This document shows positions 7,915 through 14,997 of a DNA stretch of 40,574 bases, one piece after another (position 1 is the stretch's first letter; each line of letters starts with the position of its first letter). Both the position numbers and the translations under genes were made by a program. Under the pieces are notes generated by a model. That model saw only the letters and a list, made by a program, of their open reading frames with translations, was not told the origin of the DNA and did not search any database. The DNA comes from Bryobacterales bacterium. GTDB taxonomy: Bacteria > Acidobacteriota > Terriglobia > Bryobacterales > Bryobacteraceae. Location: NCBI GenBank assembly GCA_026954325.1, contig JAIXKK010000182.1, positions 1-40,574 on the forward strand, in the 5' to 3' direction.

Positions 7915-8871
7915 ATGTTTCAATCGTTGTTTGGCTCGACAACCGAGAGCGAGCCGAATCTCCTCGAGAGGCTGAAAAAGGGTATCGAAAAGACCCGCAC
8001 CGGCTTCGTGTCGATGATCGAAGACACCTTGCAGGGGAAGAAGGAAATCGATTCGGACCTTCTCGAGGAACTCGAATATTCTCTCATCACCGCCGACATC
8101 GGCGTTCGTACGGCCACGGAGATTCTCGAAAGCATCCGCCAGCGCGTGGACCGCAAACTGGTGAACGACGCCGGGGAACTCCGCGCCCTCATCAAACAGC
8201 ATCTGCTCGATGTGCTCGAGTCCGTCGAAAGACCTGTGCCCACCGTCGCCCAACCGCCCGCCGTCGTCATGGTGGTGGGCGTGAACGGCGCCGGTAAAAC
8301 CACCACCATCGGGAAACTGGCGCACCGCTTCCACGCCGAGAAGCGCGGCGTGCTGCTCTGCGCCGCCGACACGTTCCGCGCCGCCGCCATCGATCAGTTG
8401 GAGGTGTGGGGCGAACGCACGAAAACCGAAGTCATCCGCCAGAAGCCCGGAGCCGACCCGAGCGCTGTTCTCTTCGACGCCCTCCAGGCCGCCAGGGCGC
8501 GCAAAGTGGATTACGTCATCGTGGATACGGCCGGCCGCCTGCACACCAAGACCAACCTCATGGCGGAACTCGAAAAGATGGGCCGCACGGCGAACAAAGT
8601 GATTCCCGGCGCCCCTCATGAGGTCCTCCTCGTGCTCGACGCCACCACCGGGCAGAACGGACTCGAACAGGCCAAACACTTCACAGAGACCAGCGGCGTC
8701 ACCGGAATCGTCCTCACGAAGCTCGACGGCACCGCCAAGGGCGGCGTGGTGGTGGCCATCGCCCGGGAACTGAACCTCCCCATCCGCTACATCGGCGTCG
8801 GCGAAAAAGTCGAGGATCTGCTCCCCTTCGAACCGGAACGCTTTGTCGAATCGCTGTTTGAAACATCATAA
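7915..8871 (+). CDS. ftsY: Signal recognition particle receptor FtsY
   Basis: GTPase that docks SRP-ribosome complexes at the inner membrane for co-translational membrane-protein insertion. The N-domain helical bundle (about 10-100) precedes the G-domain. The G-domain motifs are GVNGAGKTTT (P-loop, about 122), DTFRAAA (about 152), DTAGRLHTKTNLM (about 204), TKLDGTAKGG (about 268) and the closing GVGEKVEDLLPFEPERFVESLF. At 318 residues it lacks the long acidic A-domain of E. coli FtsY, as many bacteria do, so targeting relies on the N-terminal helix. The leader is very short and has no evident ribosome-binding site. ribD follows after seven bases, so the three genes ftsY-ribD-ribE may form one transcript. 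Confidence 0.97.
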   Translation: MFQSLFGSTTESEPNLLERLKKGIEKTRTGFVSMIEDTLQGKKEIDSDLLEELEYSLITADIGVRTATEILESIRQRVDRKLVNDAGELRALIKQHLLDVLESVERPVPTVAQPPAVVMVVGVNGAGKTTTIGKLAHRFHAEKRGVLLCAADTFRAAAIDQLEVWGERTKTEVIRQKPGADPSAVLFDALQAARARKVDYVIVDTAGRLHTKTNLMAELEKMGRTANKVIPGAPHEVLLVLDATTGQNGLEQAKHFTETSGVTGIVLTKLDGTAKGGVVVAIARELNLPIRYIGVGEKVEDLLPFEPERFVESLFETS

Positions 8872-8878
8872 TCATTCC

Positions 8879-10000
8879 ATGGACCAGGATTACCTTGCCC
8901 AGGCGCTGGAACTGGCGAAGGAAGGAATTGGGCAGACCAGCCCGAATCCGGCAGTCGGCGCGGTCGTCGTGCGGGATGGCGTTGTCGTGGGGCGGGGATT
9001 TCATGTCTATGCCCTGAAGAAGCACGCCGAGATCGTGGCATTGGAAGAGGCGGGCGAACTTGCCCGCGGAGCCGGCCTGTATGTGACTCTCGAACCCTGT
9101 TCCCACCAGGGCCGCACCGGACCTTGCGCGGACGCCGTCATCGCGGCCGGCATCCGCAAAGTCACCGCCGCCATGGAAGATCCCAATCCGCTGGTGGCGG
9201 GCGAAGGCTTCCGCAAGCTGCGCACGGCTGGCATCGAGACGCAATTGGACGATCGCCACGCCGCCGCCGCCCGCAAGCTGAACGAAGCCTACATCCATTT
9301 CATGAAAACGCGCCGGCCGTTCGTTACCCTCAAGTCGGCGGTGACGCTCGATGGCAAGATCGCCGCTCCCTACGATAACGATGGCTGGATCACCAGCGAG
9401 CGTGCGCGCGCTCATGTGCAGACCCTGCGGCATGCCTCCGATTGCATCCTCACCGGCATCGGAACGGTGCTCGCCGACAATTGCCTGCTCAATGACCGCT
9501 CCGGTCTGCCGCGCGGCCGCCCGCTGCTCCGCATCGTGCTCGATTCCCAACTCCGGCTGCCGCTCGCCTCGAAAATGATGGCCGGTTGCCGTAATGATGT
9601 GCTGGTGGTGACCACGTCCGCCGCCGGCGCCGACCGCAAATCCGCGCTCGAACAGGCGGGAGCCGAAGTGGTGGTGATGGACGGCAAGGACGGCCGCACC
9701 GATCTGCGCGCCCTGGTGAACTGGCTCGGCGGGCGGGGCTATCAATCCCTGATGATCGAAGCCGGCAGCCTGGTGAACTGGGCGGCGCTCGAATCCGAAG
9801 TCACTGACCGGATCTTCTTCTACTACGCGCCGAAAATCCTCGGCGGGCTGCAATCGCTCCCCGTCGCCGGCGGCAAGGGAAGACATCGCAGGCGGGACGC
9901 CATCCAGTTGGAGAACGTCACCCTGCACCACATTCCCCCCGATGAATTCGCGGTGGAAGCGTATCTGAGGAAATTGACGGATGTTCACGGGAATTATTGA
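8879..10000 (+). CDS. ribD: Bifunctional diaminohydroxyphosphoribosylaminopyrimidine deaminase / 5-amino-6-(5-phosphoribosylamino)uracil reductase
   Basis: Catalyses steps two and three of riboflavin synthesis: deamination of the pyrimidine product of GTP cyclohydrolase II, then NADPH-dependent side-chain reduction. The 373-residue protein has an N-terminal zinc deaminase domain (about 1-140) with TSPNPAVGAVVV, HAEIVAL (His49 as zinc ligand, Glu51 as proton shuttle) and PCSHQGRTGPC (two zinc cysteines). The reductase domain (about 147-365) has FVTLKSAVTLDGKIA, the DSQLRLP segment and MIEAGSLVNWAAL. I started at ATG 8879, where the conserved protein begins. An upstream in-frame ATG at 8843 would overlap ftsY. 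It overlaps ribE by 20 bases. Confidence 0.96.
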   Translation: MDQDYLAQALELAKEGIGQTSPNPAVGAVVVRDGVVVGRGFHVYALKKHAEIVALEEAGELARGAGLYVTLEPCSHQGRTGPCADAVIAAGIRKVTAAMEDPNPLVAGEGFRKLRTAGIETQLDDRHAAAARKLNEAYIHFMKTRRPFVTLKSAVTLDGKIAAPYDNDGWITSERARAHVQTLRHASDCILTGIGTVLADNCLLNDRSGLPRGRPLLRIVLDSQLRLPLASKMMAGCRNDVLVVTTSAAGADRKSALEQAGAEVVVMDGKDGRTDLRALVNWLGGRGYQSLMIEAGSLVNWAALESEVTDRIFFYYAPKILGGLQSLPVAGGKGRHRRRDAIQLENVTLHHIPPDEFAVEAYLRKLTDVHGNY

Positions 10001-10622
10001 AGAGCTTGGCGCGGTGGAATCGGTGGAAGTCCGTGAGGCGGGATCGCGCTTGCGGATTCGCTGCGCCGCCGTGCTTTCGGACGCCGTGGAAGGCTGCAGC
10101 ATCTGCGTCAACGGAGTCTGTCTCACCGCCGTCGATCTGCGCCCCGATTCCTTCGCCGCGGACCTCGCCCCCGAAACACTGCGCGCCAGCAGCCTTGGCC
10201 GCCTGCGGGCGGGCTCCAGGGTAAATCTCGAACGCTCCCTCGCCGCCGGAGGACGGTTGAGCGGCCACATCGTGCAGGGCCATGTCGATGTCACCGCCGC
10301 GTTTCTCGGCCTCGATCCGCTCGGCTCGGACAACTGGTGGCTGCGCGTCCGCGTGCCTCCCGAGGCCGCCCGTCTCCTCGTCTATAAGGGTTCCGTGGCG
10401 ATTGACGGCATCAGCCTGACCGTGGCCTCCATCGAGGGCGATGTGCTCTCCGTCACCATCGTGCCCCACACCTTTCGCAACACCACGCTCGGTTCCCTCA
10501 AGCCGGGCGATCGCGTGAACATCGAATGCGACATCGTGGCCAAGTACGTGGATAAACTGTTGGGGCGAATCGAACTGCCGGGCGGACTCACCCTGGAAAA
10601 GTTGAAAGACCTCGGCTACTGA
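9981..10622 (+). CDS. ribE: Riboflavin synthase, alpha chain type
   Basis: Dismutates two molecules of 6,7-dimethyl-8-ribityllumazine to riboflavin and the pyrimidine precursor, the last step of the pathway. The 213-residue protein is two homologous lumazine-binding barrels. The first begins at the invariant MFTGIIEELG and carries CSICVNGVCLTAV. The second begins near SGHIVQGHVD and carries GSVAIDGISLTV and HTFRNTTLG, ending in a trimerisation helix. The start lies inside the end of ribD (20-base overlap), giving translational coupling. The stop is directly adjacent to the stop of the convergent DHH gene (TGATCA shared between both ends). Lumazine synthase and ribBA are not in this window. 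Confidence 0.97.
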   Translation: MFTGIIEELGAVESVEVREAGSRLRIRCAAVLSDAVEGCSICVNGVCLTAVDLRPDSFAADLAPETLRASSLGRLRAGSRVNLERSLAAGGRLSGHIVQGHVDVTAAFLGLDPLGSDNWWLRVRVPPEAARLLVYKGSVAIDGISLTVASIEGDVLSVTIVPHTFRNTTLGSLKPGDRVNIECDIVAKYVDKLLGRIELPGGLTLEKLKDLGY

Positions 10623-11579
10623 TCAGCCACGCTGCAACTCGAGCATGATCTCGCGCGCCGCCTTGCGCGCCTCATTCACCTGGTTGATCTCGAAACTGAT
10701 GGCGCCCACCTTGGCGTGGCCGCCCCCGCCGTAGCGCTCGCAGATCGTGGCCAGATTGTGCACCAGCGGCCGCGGAGCCCACGGATTCGATCCCACCGAC
10801 ACCTTCGTGCGGAAAGTCGAAACACTCACCGACACCGTGTACAACGAATCGGGAAAGAGATGGTAGGGGATGAACTTGTTGTATCCGTCCAGATCTTCGC
10901 CCACCAGGTCGAAATATACCACCCCGCCCCGGCACGCGGACCGTTCGCGAATCACATCCACCGAACGCAGGTGGCGCTGATAGAGAGGCCGGTAGAGATC
11001 CTGTACCTCGGGTTTCTCGATGATGGCGCCCAATCGCTCATGCATCATCCAGCGGATCATGCTTTGCACGATGTCAGACCCTTTGGAGCCCTCGATGACG
11101 AGAGTAAGTTTCATCGCCGCGGCCCCCAGTTGCACGGCTTCCTTGGCGCTCGAATATTGCGCTCCGTCGATGATGTCCGCCCATTCCACGAGTTCGCCCA
11201 GATCGGCCGCGTGGTATCCCCACTTGTTCCGCGCCACAGTCGCGATGAACTTCGTGCACGAGCGGAAACTTGGGTCGTACAGCTTCTTCCCGCTTGTGTC
11301 TCTGTGGAAATGCTCCGCGTCTTCGGGCGAGAGAAACGCGCTCTGATGATGGTCGAACCACCAGGTCAGATTCGGGTTCGGCGAATACTTGAAGTCGACA
11401 ATGGCGTTCTCGTCGCCGTCAAACAGACTGTCCTCGAACAGTTGCGAAGCCTTGTGCGCCATGCCCGTATAGACAAACTCGGCATCCCGGGCAATCGTAT
11501 CCCGGTAGAAGCGGCTGAAGAACGCCGCTGACGCTGCTCCATCGAAGCAGTGGTCATGATAGAGGACCCTTACGCGCAT
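10623..11579 (-). CDS. DHH-family phosphoesterase
   Basis: Probable metal-dependent phosphodiesterase of the DHH superfamily, which includes nano-RNases/oligoribonucleases and cyclic-dinucleotide phosphodiesterases. The 318-residue protein has the N-terminal aspartate motif HDHCFDGAASA (Asp13), a second motif NAIVDFKYSP (Asp62), the signature WWFDHHQSAF (Asp76-His77-His78), EWADIIDGAQ (the distal aspartate motif) and a C-terminal DHHA1-like glycine motif YGGGGHAKVGAISF used for substrate binding. All expected metal ligands appear present. It is not a close match to typical NrnA, and the substrate cannot be stated. It is monocistronic, running convergently into ribE with no intergenic space. 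Confidence 0.85.
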   Translation of the reverse strand: MRVRVLYHDHCFDGAASAAFFSRFYRDTIARDAEFVYTGMAHKASQLFEDSLFDGDENAIVDFKYSPNPNLTWWFDHHQSAFLSPEDAEHFHRDTSGKKLYDPSFRSCTKFIATVARNKWGYHAADLGELVEWADIIDGAQYSSAKEAVQLGAAAMKLTLVIEGSKGSDIVQSMIRWMMHERLGAIIEKPEVQDLYRPLYQRHLRSVDVIRERSACRGGVVYFDLVGEDLDGYNKFIPYHLFPDSLYTVSVSVSTFRTKVSVGSNPWAPRPLVHNLATICERYGGGGHAKVGAISFEINQVNEARKAAREIMLELQRG

Positions 11580-11616
11580 GGTTCGCTATGAGGAGCGGAA
11601 AACTCATTAGCTTGCC

Positions 11617-12366
11617 TCAAACAGGTGGGAAAAAGCAAGTGCAATCGTTTTTTTCCTTTGGCAAAATCATTGGCGGCGCCGGCGCACAACGACCGGCGCC
11701 CGTCAGAAGTACGGTTCCAGGCTCGGGAACCTCGCTCACGGCCGCGGAATAGAACCGGGTGGTGGCGTTCGCCGATGTTGTATCATCCCCCACGAAAACG
11801 AAATTCGGCGCTGTATAAGGCGCTCCTTCCGGCGAATAGTCGCGTAGCCCGCCGCTCAGCAGGAACGTGTTCCCCGCATAAAGAGTGTAGTTGGCGCCGC
11901 TCACCACCAGCCGGTAACTGGTACGCTGTGCCGTGTCATAAGAAACTCCCTCGCCGTGAGTGAACCGCGGAGGTTTGGTGGCGCCGCCGTTCTGCGCCCA
12001 GATCTCGCCTGTCCAGAACCCAAGTTCGATTCCCTCGAGATCGTTCCCGATGATTACCAGGCTCAGGCCCGCGCGGTCGTTGCTCTGGTGCGCTTCGGAG
12101 TCAAGTTGCAGGTCGAAGGTGAATTGGTAGCCGGCGCCGCGGTCCGGCGTAAACGGGCTGATGATGCTGTAGCCCGCCCGGTTGAGGTTCGGCGGGGCCG
12201 CCGTCGTCAGAATCGCCGCTCCTCCGCTGAGCGTTTCCGTGTAACCGCCGAAGCCCGCCAGAACCCAGCCTTGCGCGGTCGGGCTTTGCCCGCCGGAGCC
12301 GTCATAAAGCGTCAGAGCCCGGGCCGGGGACAACGCGAGCGCAAGCATGAGGAAACAATGAAACAC
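11617..12366 (-). CDS. PEP-CTERM-type exported protein with damaged sorting tail
   Basis: Exported beta-sandwich-like protein, 249 residues as read. I chose the GTG at 12366 because GGAGGG lies five bases before it and the product then begins directly with a signal peptide (VFHCFLMLALALSPARA). The mature part (LTLYDGSGGQSPTAQGW onward) resembles PEP-CTERM-anchored surface proteins of unknown role. Near the end VPEPGTVLLTGAG starts a PEP-CTERM sorting signal, but the reading frame then continues as RCAPAPPMILPKEK. A one-base change of frame at about 11690 gives VVVRRRRQ and a stop, the usual arginine-rich end. The signal therefore appears broken by a small deletion or a sequence error. Its translation start lies in a hairpin (12355-12395). 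Confidence 0.75.
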   Translation of the reverse strand: MFHCFLMLALALSPARALTLYDGSGGQSPTAQGWVLAGFGGYTETLSGGAAILTTAAPPNLNRAGYSIISPFTPDRGAGYQFTFDLQLDSEAHQSNDRAGLSLVIIGNDLEGIELGFWTGEIWAQNGGATKPPRFTHGEGVSYDTAQRTSYRLVVSGANYTLYAGNTFLLSGGLRDYSPEGAPYTAPNFVFVGDDTTSANATTRFYSAAVSEVPEPGTVLLTGAGRCAPAPPMILPKEKNDCTCFFPPV

Positions 12367-12395
12367 GTAGACCCTCCGGGATGCTGTTTCATTGT
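12355..12395 (-). promoter_or_regulatory. Hairpin presenting the ribosome-binding site of the PEP-CTERM gene
   Basis: Perfect 11-bp arms ACAATGAAACA (12355-12365) and TGTTTCATTGT (12385-12395) enclose 19 bases. On the minus-strand transcript the GGAGGG ribosome-binding site is in the loop, and the GTG start (12366-12364) begins in the closing stem. It also lies 33 bases after the stop of the upstream gene, so it could instead be a weak terminator, but there is no U-tract. Confidence 0.5.
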
Positions 12396-12427
12396 ATCGC
12401 AGCCGCCGCGCCCAACCGGACCCGGTT

Positions 12428-13900
12428 CTATTTCCCCACCAGGCGGTAGCTGACAAAAGCCACGCGCCTGCTGTCCGGCGACCACGAAGGCACGTTCATC
12501 GTCCCTTGCCCCCCGAACAAGGTGGCGATGATCCGCGGTTTGCCTCCGCCCGCCGGAGCCAGCCGCAGCGTGACGTCCTTGTTCGGCGGATGCCCGCTCA
12601 CGGTCTTCTCGAACGAGACATACACAATCCACTTGCCGTCCGGAGACGGGTGCGCGAACCAGTCCGCCGAATCCTCGCCCGGAATCAGCATCTGCTGCCC
12701 GGATCCGTCCGCCTTCATCCGCCAGATTCGCATCAGGCCGCTGCGCGCGGAATTGAAGTAGATATACTCCCCGTCCGGCGAATAATCGGGGCCGTCGTCC
12801 AACCCCGGACTGTCGGTCAACCGCTTCTCCTCGCCGCCTTCCACGGCCATTGTGTAGATGTCGAACTCCCCGTTCCGGCTCGCGCAATACGCCACCGTCC
12901 CCCCGTCCGGCGACCACCCGTGCCAATACGAGGGGAACTTGCTGGTGAGCAGTCGCGGCACGCCGCCATCGATCGGAAGAATGTACACCTGAGACTGCCG
13001 GTTCGCTGACCCATCGCTGATGGCCAGCCATTTCCCGTCGGGTGAGATGCCGTGGTCGTTGTTGCAGCGCGTCCGCTCCCCCGTGTCGATCGCTTTGGGT
13101 TCGCCGCCCGCCGCTGGCAGCCGATAGATCCGGCCACCGGAGTTGTAGAGGAGATACAAGCCGTCGCGAGACCAGTTGGGAGCCTCGAAATGCTCCCTGG
13201 CGCGCCGCACAATGTGGCGCTCCCCCGTGTCGATGTCGATGGTTTCGAGTGTGCTCTCCGCCACCCGTTCCTTGTCCGGAACCACTCCCCGCGCGTCCAT
13301 CTCCACCTTCGAAAAGATGCCCGTGGTGGCCGCGGCGTTGTCGTGCGACGACAACGCCAGCCCCGCATAAATCGACTCCGGCATCTCCACCGTAAGCGCG
13401 CCGATGGGTTCAAAAGGCTGCCCCGGTCTGGCCGCTTCCGCCGAAATGACATTGCCGTGCCTCTCGAGCCTCGCCACCACCGGCGGTGTCAACTTCGTCC
13501 GCACCTCGGCCGTCGGACCGCCCTTCACCTTGCGGTACTGCAGCGCCAGCAGCCCGTCGCCGTGAAACGCGAAGTCCGCGTATGGCGAATCGGCGTCCAG
13601 CGTGGCGCGAAAGATGGGGCCGCCCTTGCGGTGGGCATGCGTGCCCTCGCCTGCCCATTCAAACGTCGTCGTAAGCGACACGTCCCCCCTTACTTTGCTG
13701 TAAACGAAATGGAAGCCGTCCTCCTCCGCCCACATGTTCCGGCCGCTGCCCGTGACGCGGTAGGTTCCGGACCGCGCGTCATACTGAACGCTCCCCCGGA
13801 TGCCCGTATTGCCGACATCGGCCGATGCCTCGAACAGCCCGGTCTTCTCCGCCCTCGCCGGGGCCAGCAGAATGGTAGTGAGTGCAATAAGGCGGTACAT
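12428..13900 (-). CDS. Exported TolB-like beta-propeller protein
   Basis: Predicted periplasmic or surface protein of 490 residues. It opens with a signal peptide (MYRLIALTTILLAPARA). An N-terminal beta-sandwich of laminin-G/DUF1349 appearance follows (about 20-215, including FEWAGEGTHAHRKGGPIFRAT). Then come at least six WD40-like PD40 blades with the repeated W/Y-SPDG-x-W/Y-I/V-A/Y signature (NWSRDGLYLLYNS, ISPDGKWLAISD, WSPDGGTVAYCAS, YSPDGEYIYFNS, PSPDGKWIVYVS, WSPDSRRVAFVS). This propeller resembles TolB and dipeptidyl-peptidase propellers, but no peptidase domain follows. The frame is open upstream into the frameshifted VWFA gene, so an automatic caller could fuse the two. The signal peptide at ATG 13900 argues for a separate gene. 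It lies 29 bases after the VWFA stop. Confidence 0.82.
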   Translation of the reverse strand: MYRLIALTTILLAPARAEKTGLFEASADVGNTGIRGSVQYDARSGTYRVTGSGRNMWAEEDGFHFVYSKVRGDVSLTTTFEWAGEGTHAHRKGGPIFRATLDADSPYADFAFHGDGLLALQYRKVKGGPTAEVRTKLTPPVVARLERHGNVISAEAARPGQPFEPIGALTVEMPESIYAGLALSSHDNAAATTGIFSKVEMDARGVVPDKERVAESTLETIDIDTGERHIVRRAREHFEAPNWSRDGLYLLYNSGGRIYRLPAAGGEPKAIDTGERTRCNNDHGISPDGKWLAISDGSANRQSQVYILPIDGGVPRLLTSKFPSYWHGWSPDGGTVAYCASRNGEFDIYTMAVEGGEEKRLTDSPGLDDGPDYSPDGEYIYFNSARSGLMRIWRMKADGSGQQMLIPGEDSADWFAHPSPDGKWIVYVSFEKTVSGHPPNKDVTLRLAPAGGGKPRIIATLFGGQGTMNVPSWSPDSRRVAFVSYRLVGK

Positions 13901-13929
13901 GAGTCTCTTCGCAGTGTATCTCCACGCTG

Positions 13930-14974
13930 CTACTGCGTGGACCGGTATCCGGGGCGGCTCCGGATTCTTGCGTCCGGCCTCCGCGGAAGGCGCACCTCCA
14001 AACGGTGATATCCCGGCCCGGAGCCCTCCGGTGAAAAGCTCAACACGTACTGCGCATGCAACTCCGCCCCCGGCTTTTCCATAACCCCTTCGAGCCCCCG
14101 CTGCCGCGTGAACGGAAAGATGGTTCCTCCGGCGGCTTCCGGCAGAACCTTCGCGGAATTCGGCATGTTGAGCCTTGCAAGTTCGCCAATCCCGGCCGGC
14201 AGATCCACGCGTTGTTCCGGTGGCGGCAACCGCGGATTGATTTGCGAGGGCGGTCCCCCATCGATTGTGCCTGCCGGCTCGGTAGGCGGACCCGGATTCT
14301 TGCGCCGGGCGTCCCTTCGCGGATGACTTCGTCGTGAAGGCCGTCTTGAACGCCGAGTACGTGGCGGCATAGATCGTCACCCCCGCTGCCTGCCCGGCGG
14401 CAACCACCGCATCCAGATCCGTCTCGCTGCCCCGGTCCCGCGATTCGGAAATGAGCAGCAGCACGCGCCGCCTGTTCGGCATGGCGCGCAGCCGGCGGAT
14501 CGCCTCATAGACCGCGTCCCGCATGCGGGCGGTTCTTTCTTCTCCCGCCTCGAGGCGCCCGAAGGATGCCGCCAGCCGGCCGGGGTCGTTCGTGCAATCC
14601 TCCAGCCACGCCACCCGCCCTGCAAACGAGAGAAGCCCCGCGCACCCGCGCTCTCCCGTAATCAGCGGCTGCACCACCGCGCCGGTTTTCCTCACTTTCT
14701 CGAGCGCCGCCGAGGAGATTCCCGGCGCTTGCACGGCGATCATCAGTGCGATCGGGGCCACACCTGTGGCCGTCGAATCGACAAGCAACCGTCGCGGATG
14801 CCCATTGTCCAGCACCAGGAAATCCGAGGCTTCGAGGCCGTCCACATTGCGGCCTTTGCCGTCCGTTACCGTAACGGGAACCAGGACAAGGCGCGCCCGG
14901 GCATCGAAGTGAGATTCCTGGCCGGCCAGAACCAGCGCCACAACCAACGCCAGAAAAAAGGCAAGCCTGTTCAT
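13930..14974 (-). pseudogene. VWFA-related acidobacterial protein, frameshifted
   Basis: Member of the exported VWFA-like family characteristic of acidobacteria (the TIGR03436 type). The N-terminal part from ATG 14974 has a signal peptide (MNRLAFFLALVVALVLAGQ), the LVLVPVTVTDGKGRNVDGL segment and a VWA-like fold with LLLISESRDRGSETDLDAVV and TIYAATYSAFKTAF. At about 14300-14320 the family match moves to another frame: RRKNPGPP, then PPPEQRVDLPAG, GGTIFPFTRQRGLE, LHAQYVLSFSPEGSGPGYHRLEVRLP and a stop at 13930. The two parts together give a normal length of about 348 residues, so one insertion or deletion separates them. In the original frame translation continues without a stop into the next gene. 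The metal-binding DxSxS motif is not intact (IAVQAPG instead), unlike the copy at 37564. Confidence 0.75.
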
Positions 14975-14997
14975 CCGGTTTCCCACCAGCATGCCAA

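Noticed and set aside
8714..10333. 539-codon minus-strand open frame
   Set aside because: Runs antisense through ftsY, ribD and ribE, all certain genes.
12428..14992. One 854-residue fusion of VWFA and TolB-like domains
   Set aside because: The middle part is low-complexity out-of-frame sequence, the VWFA C-terminus is found in another frame, and the TolB-like part has its own signal peptide at 13900.
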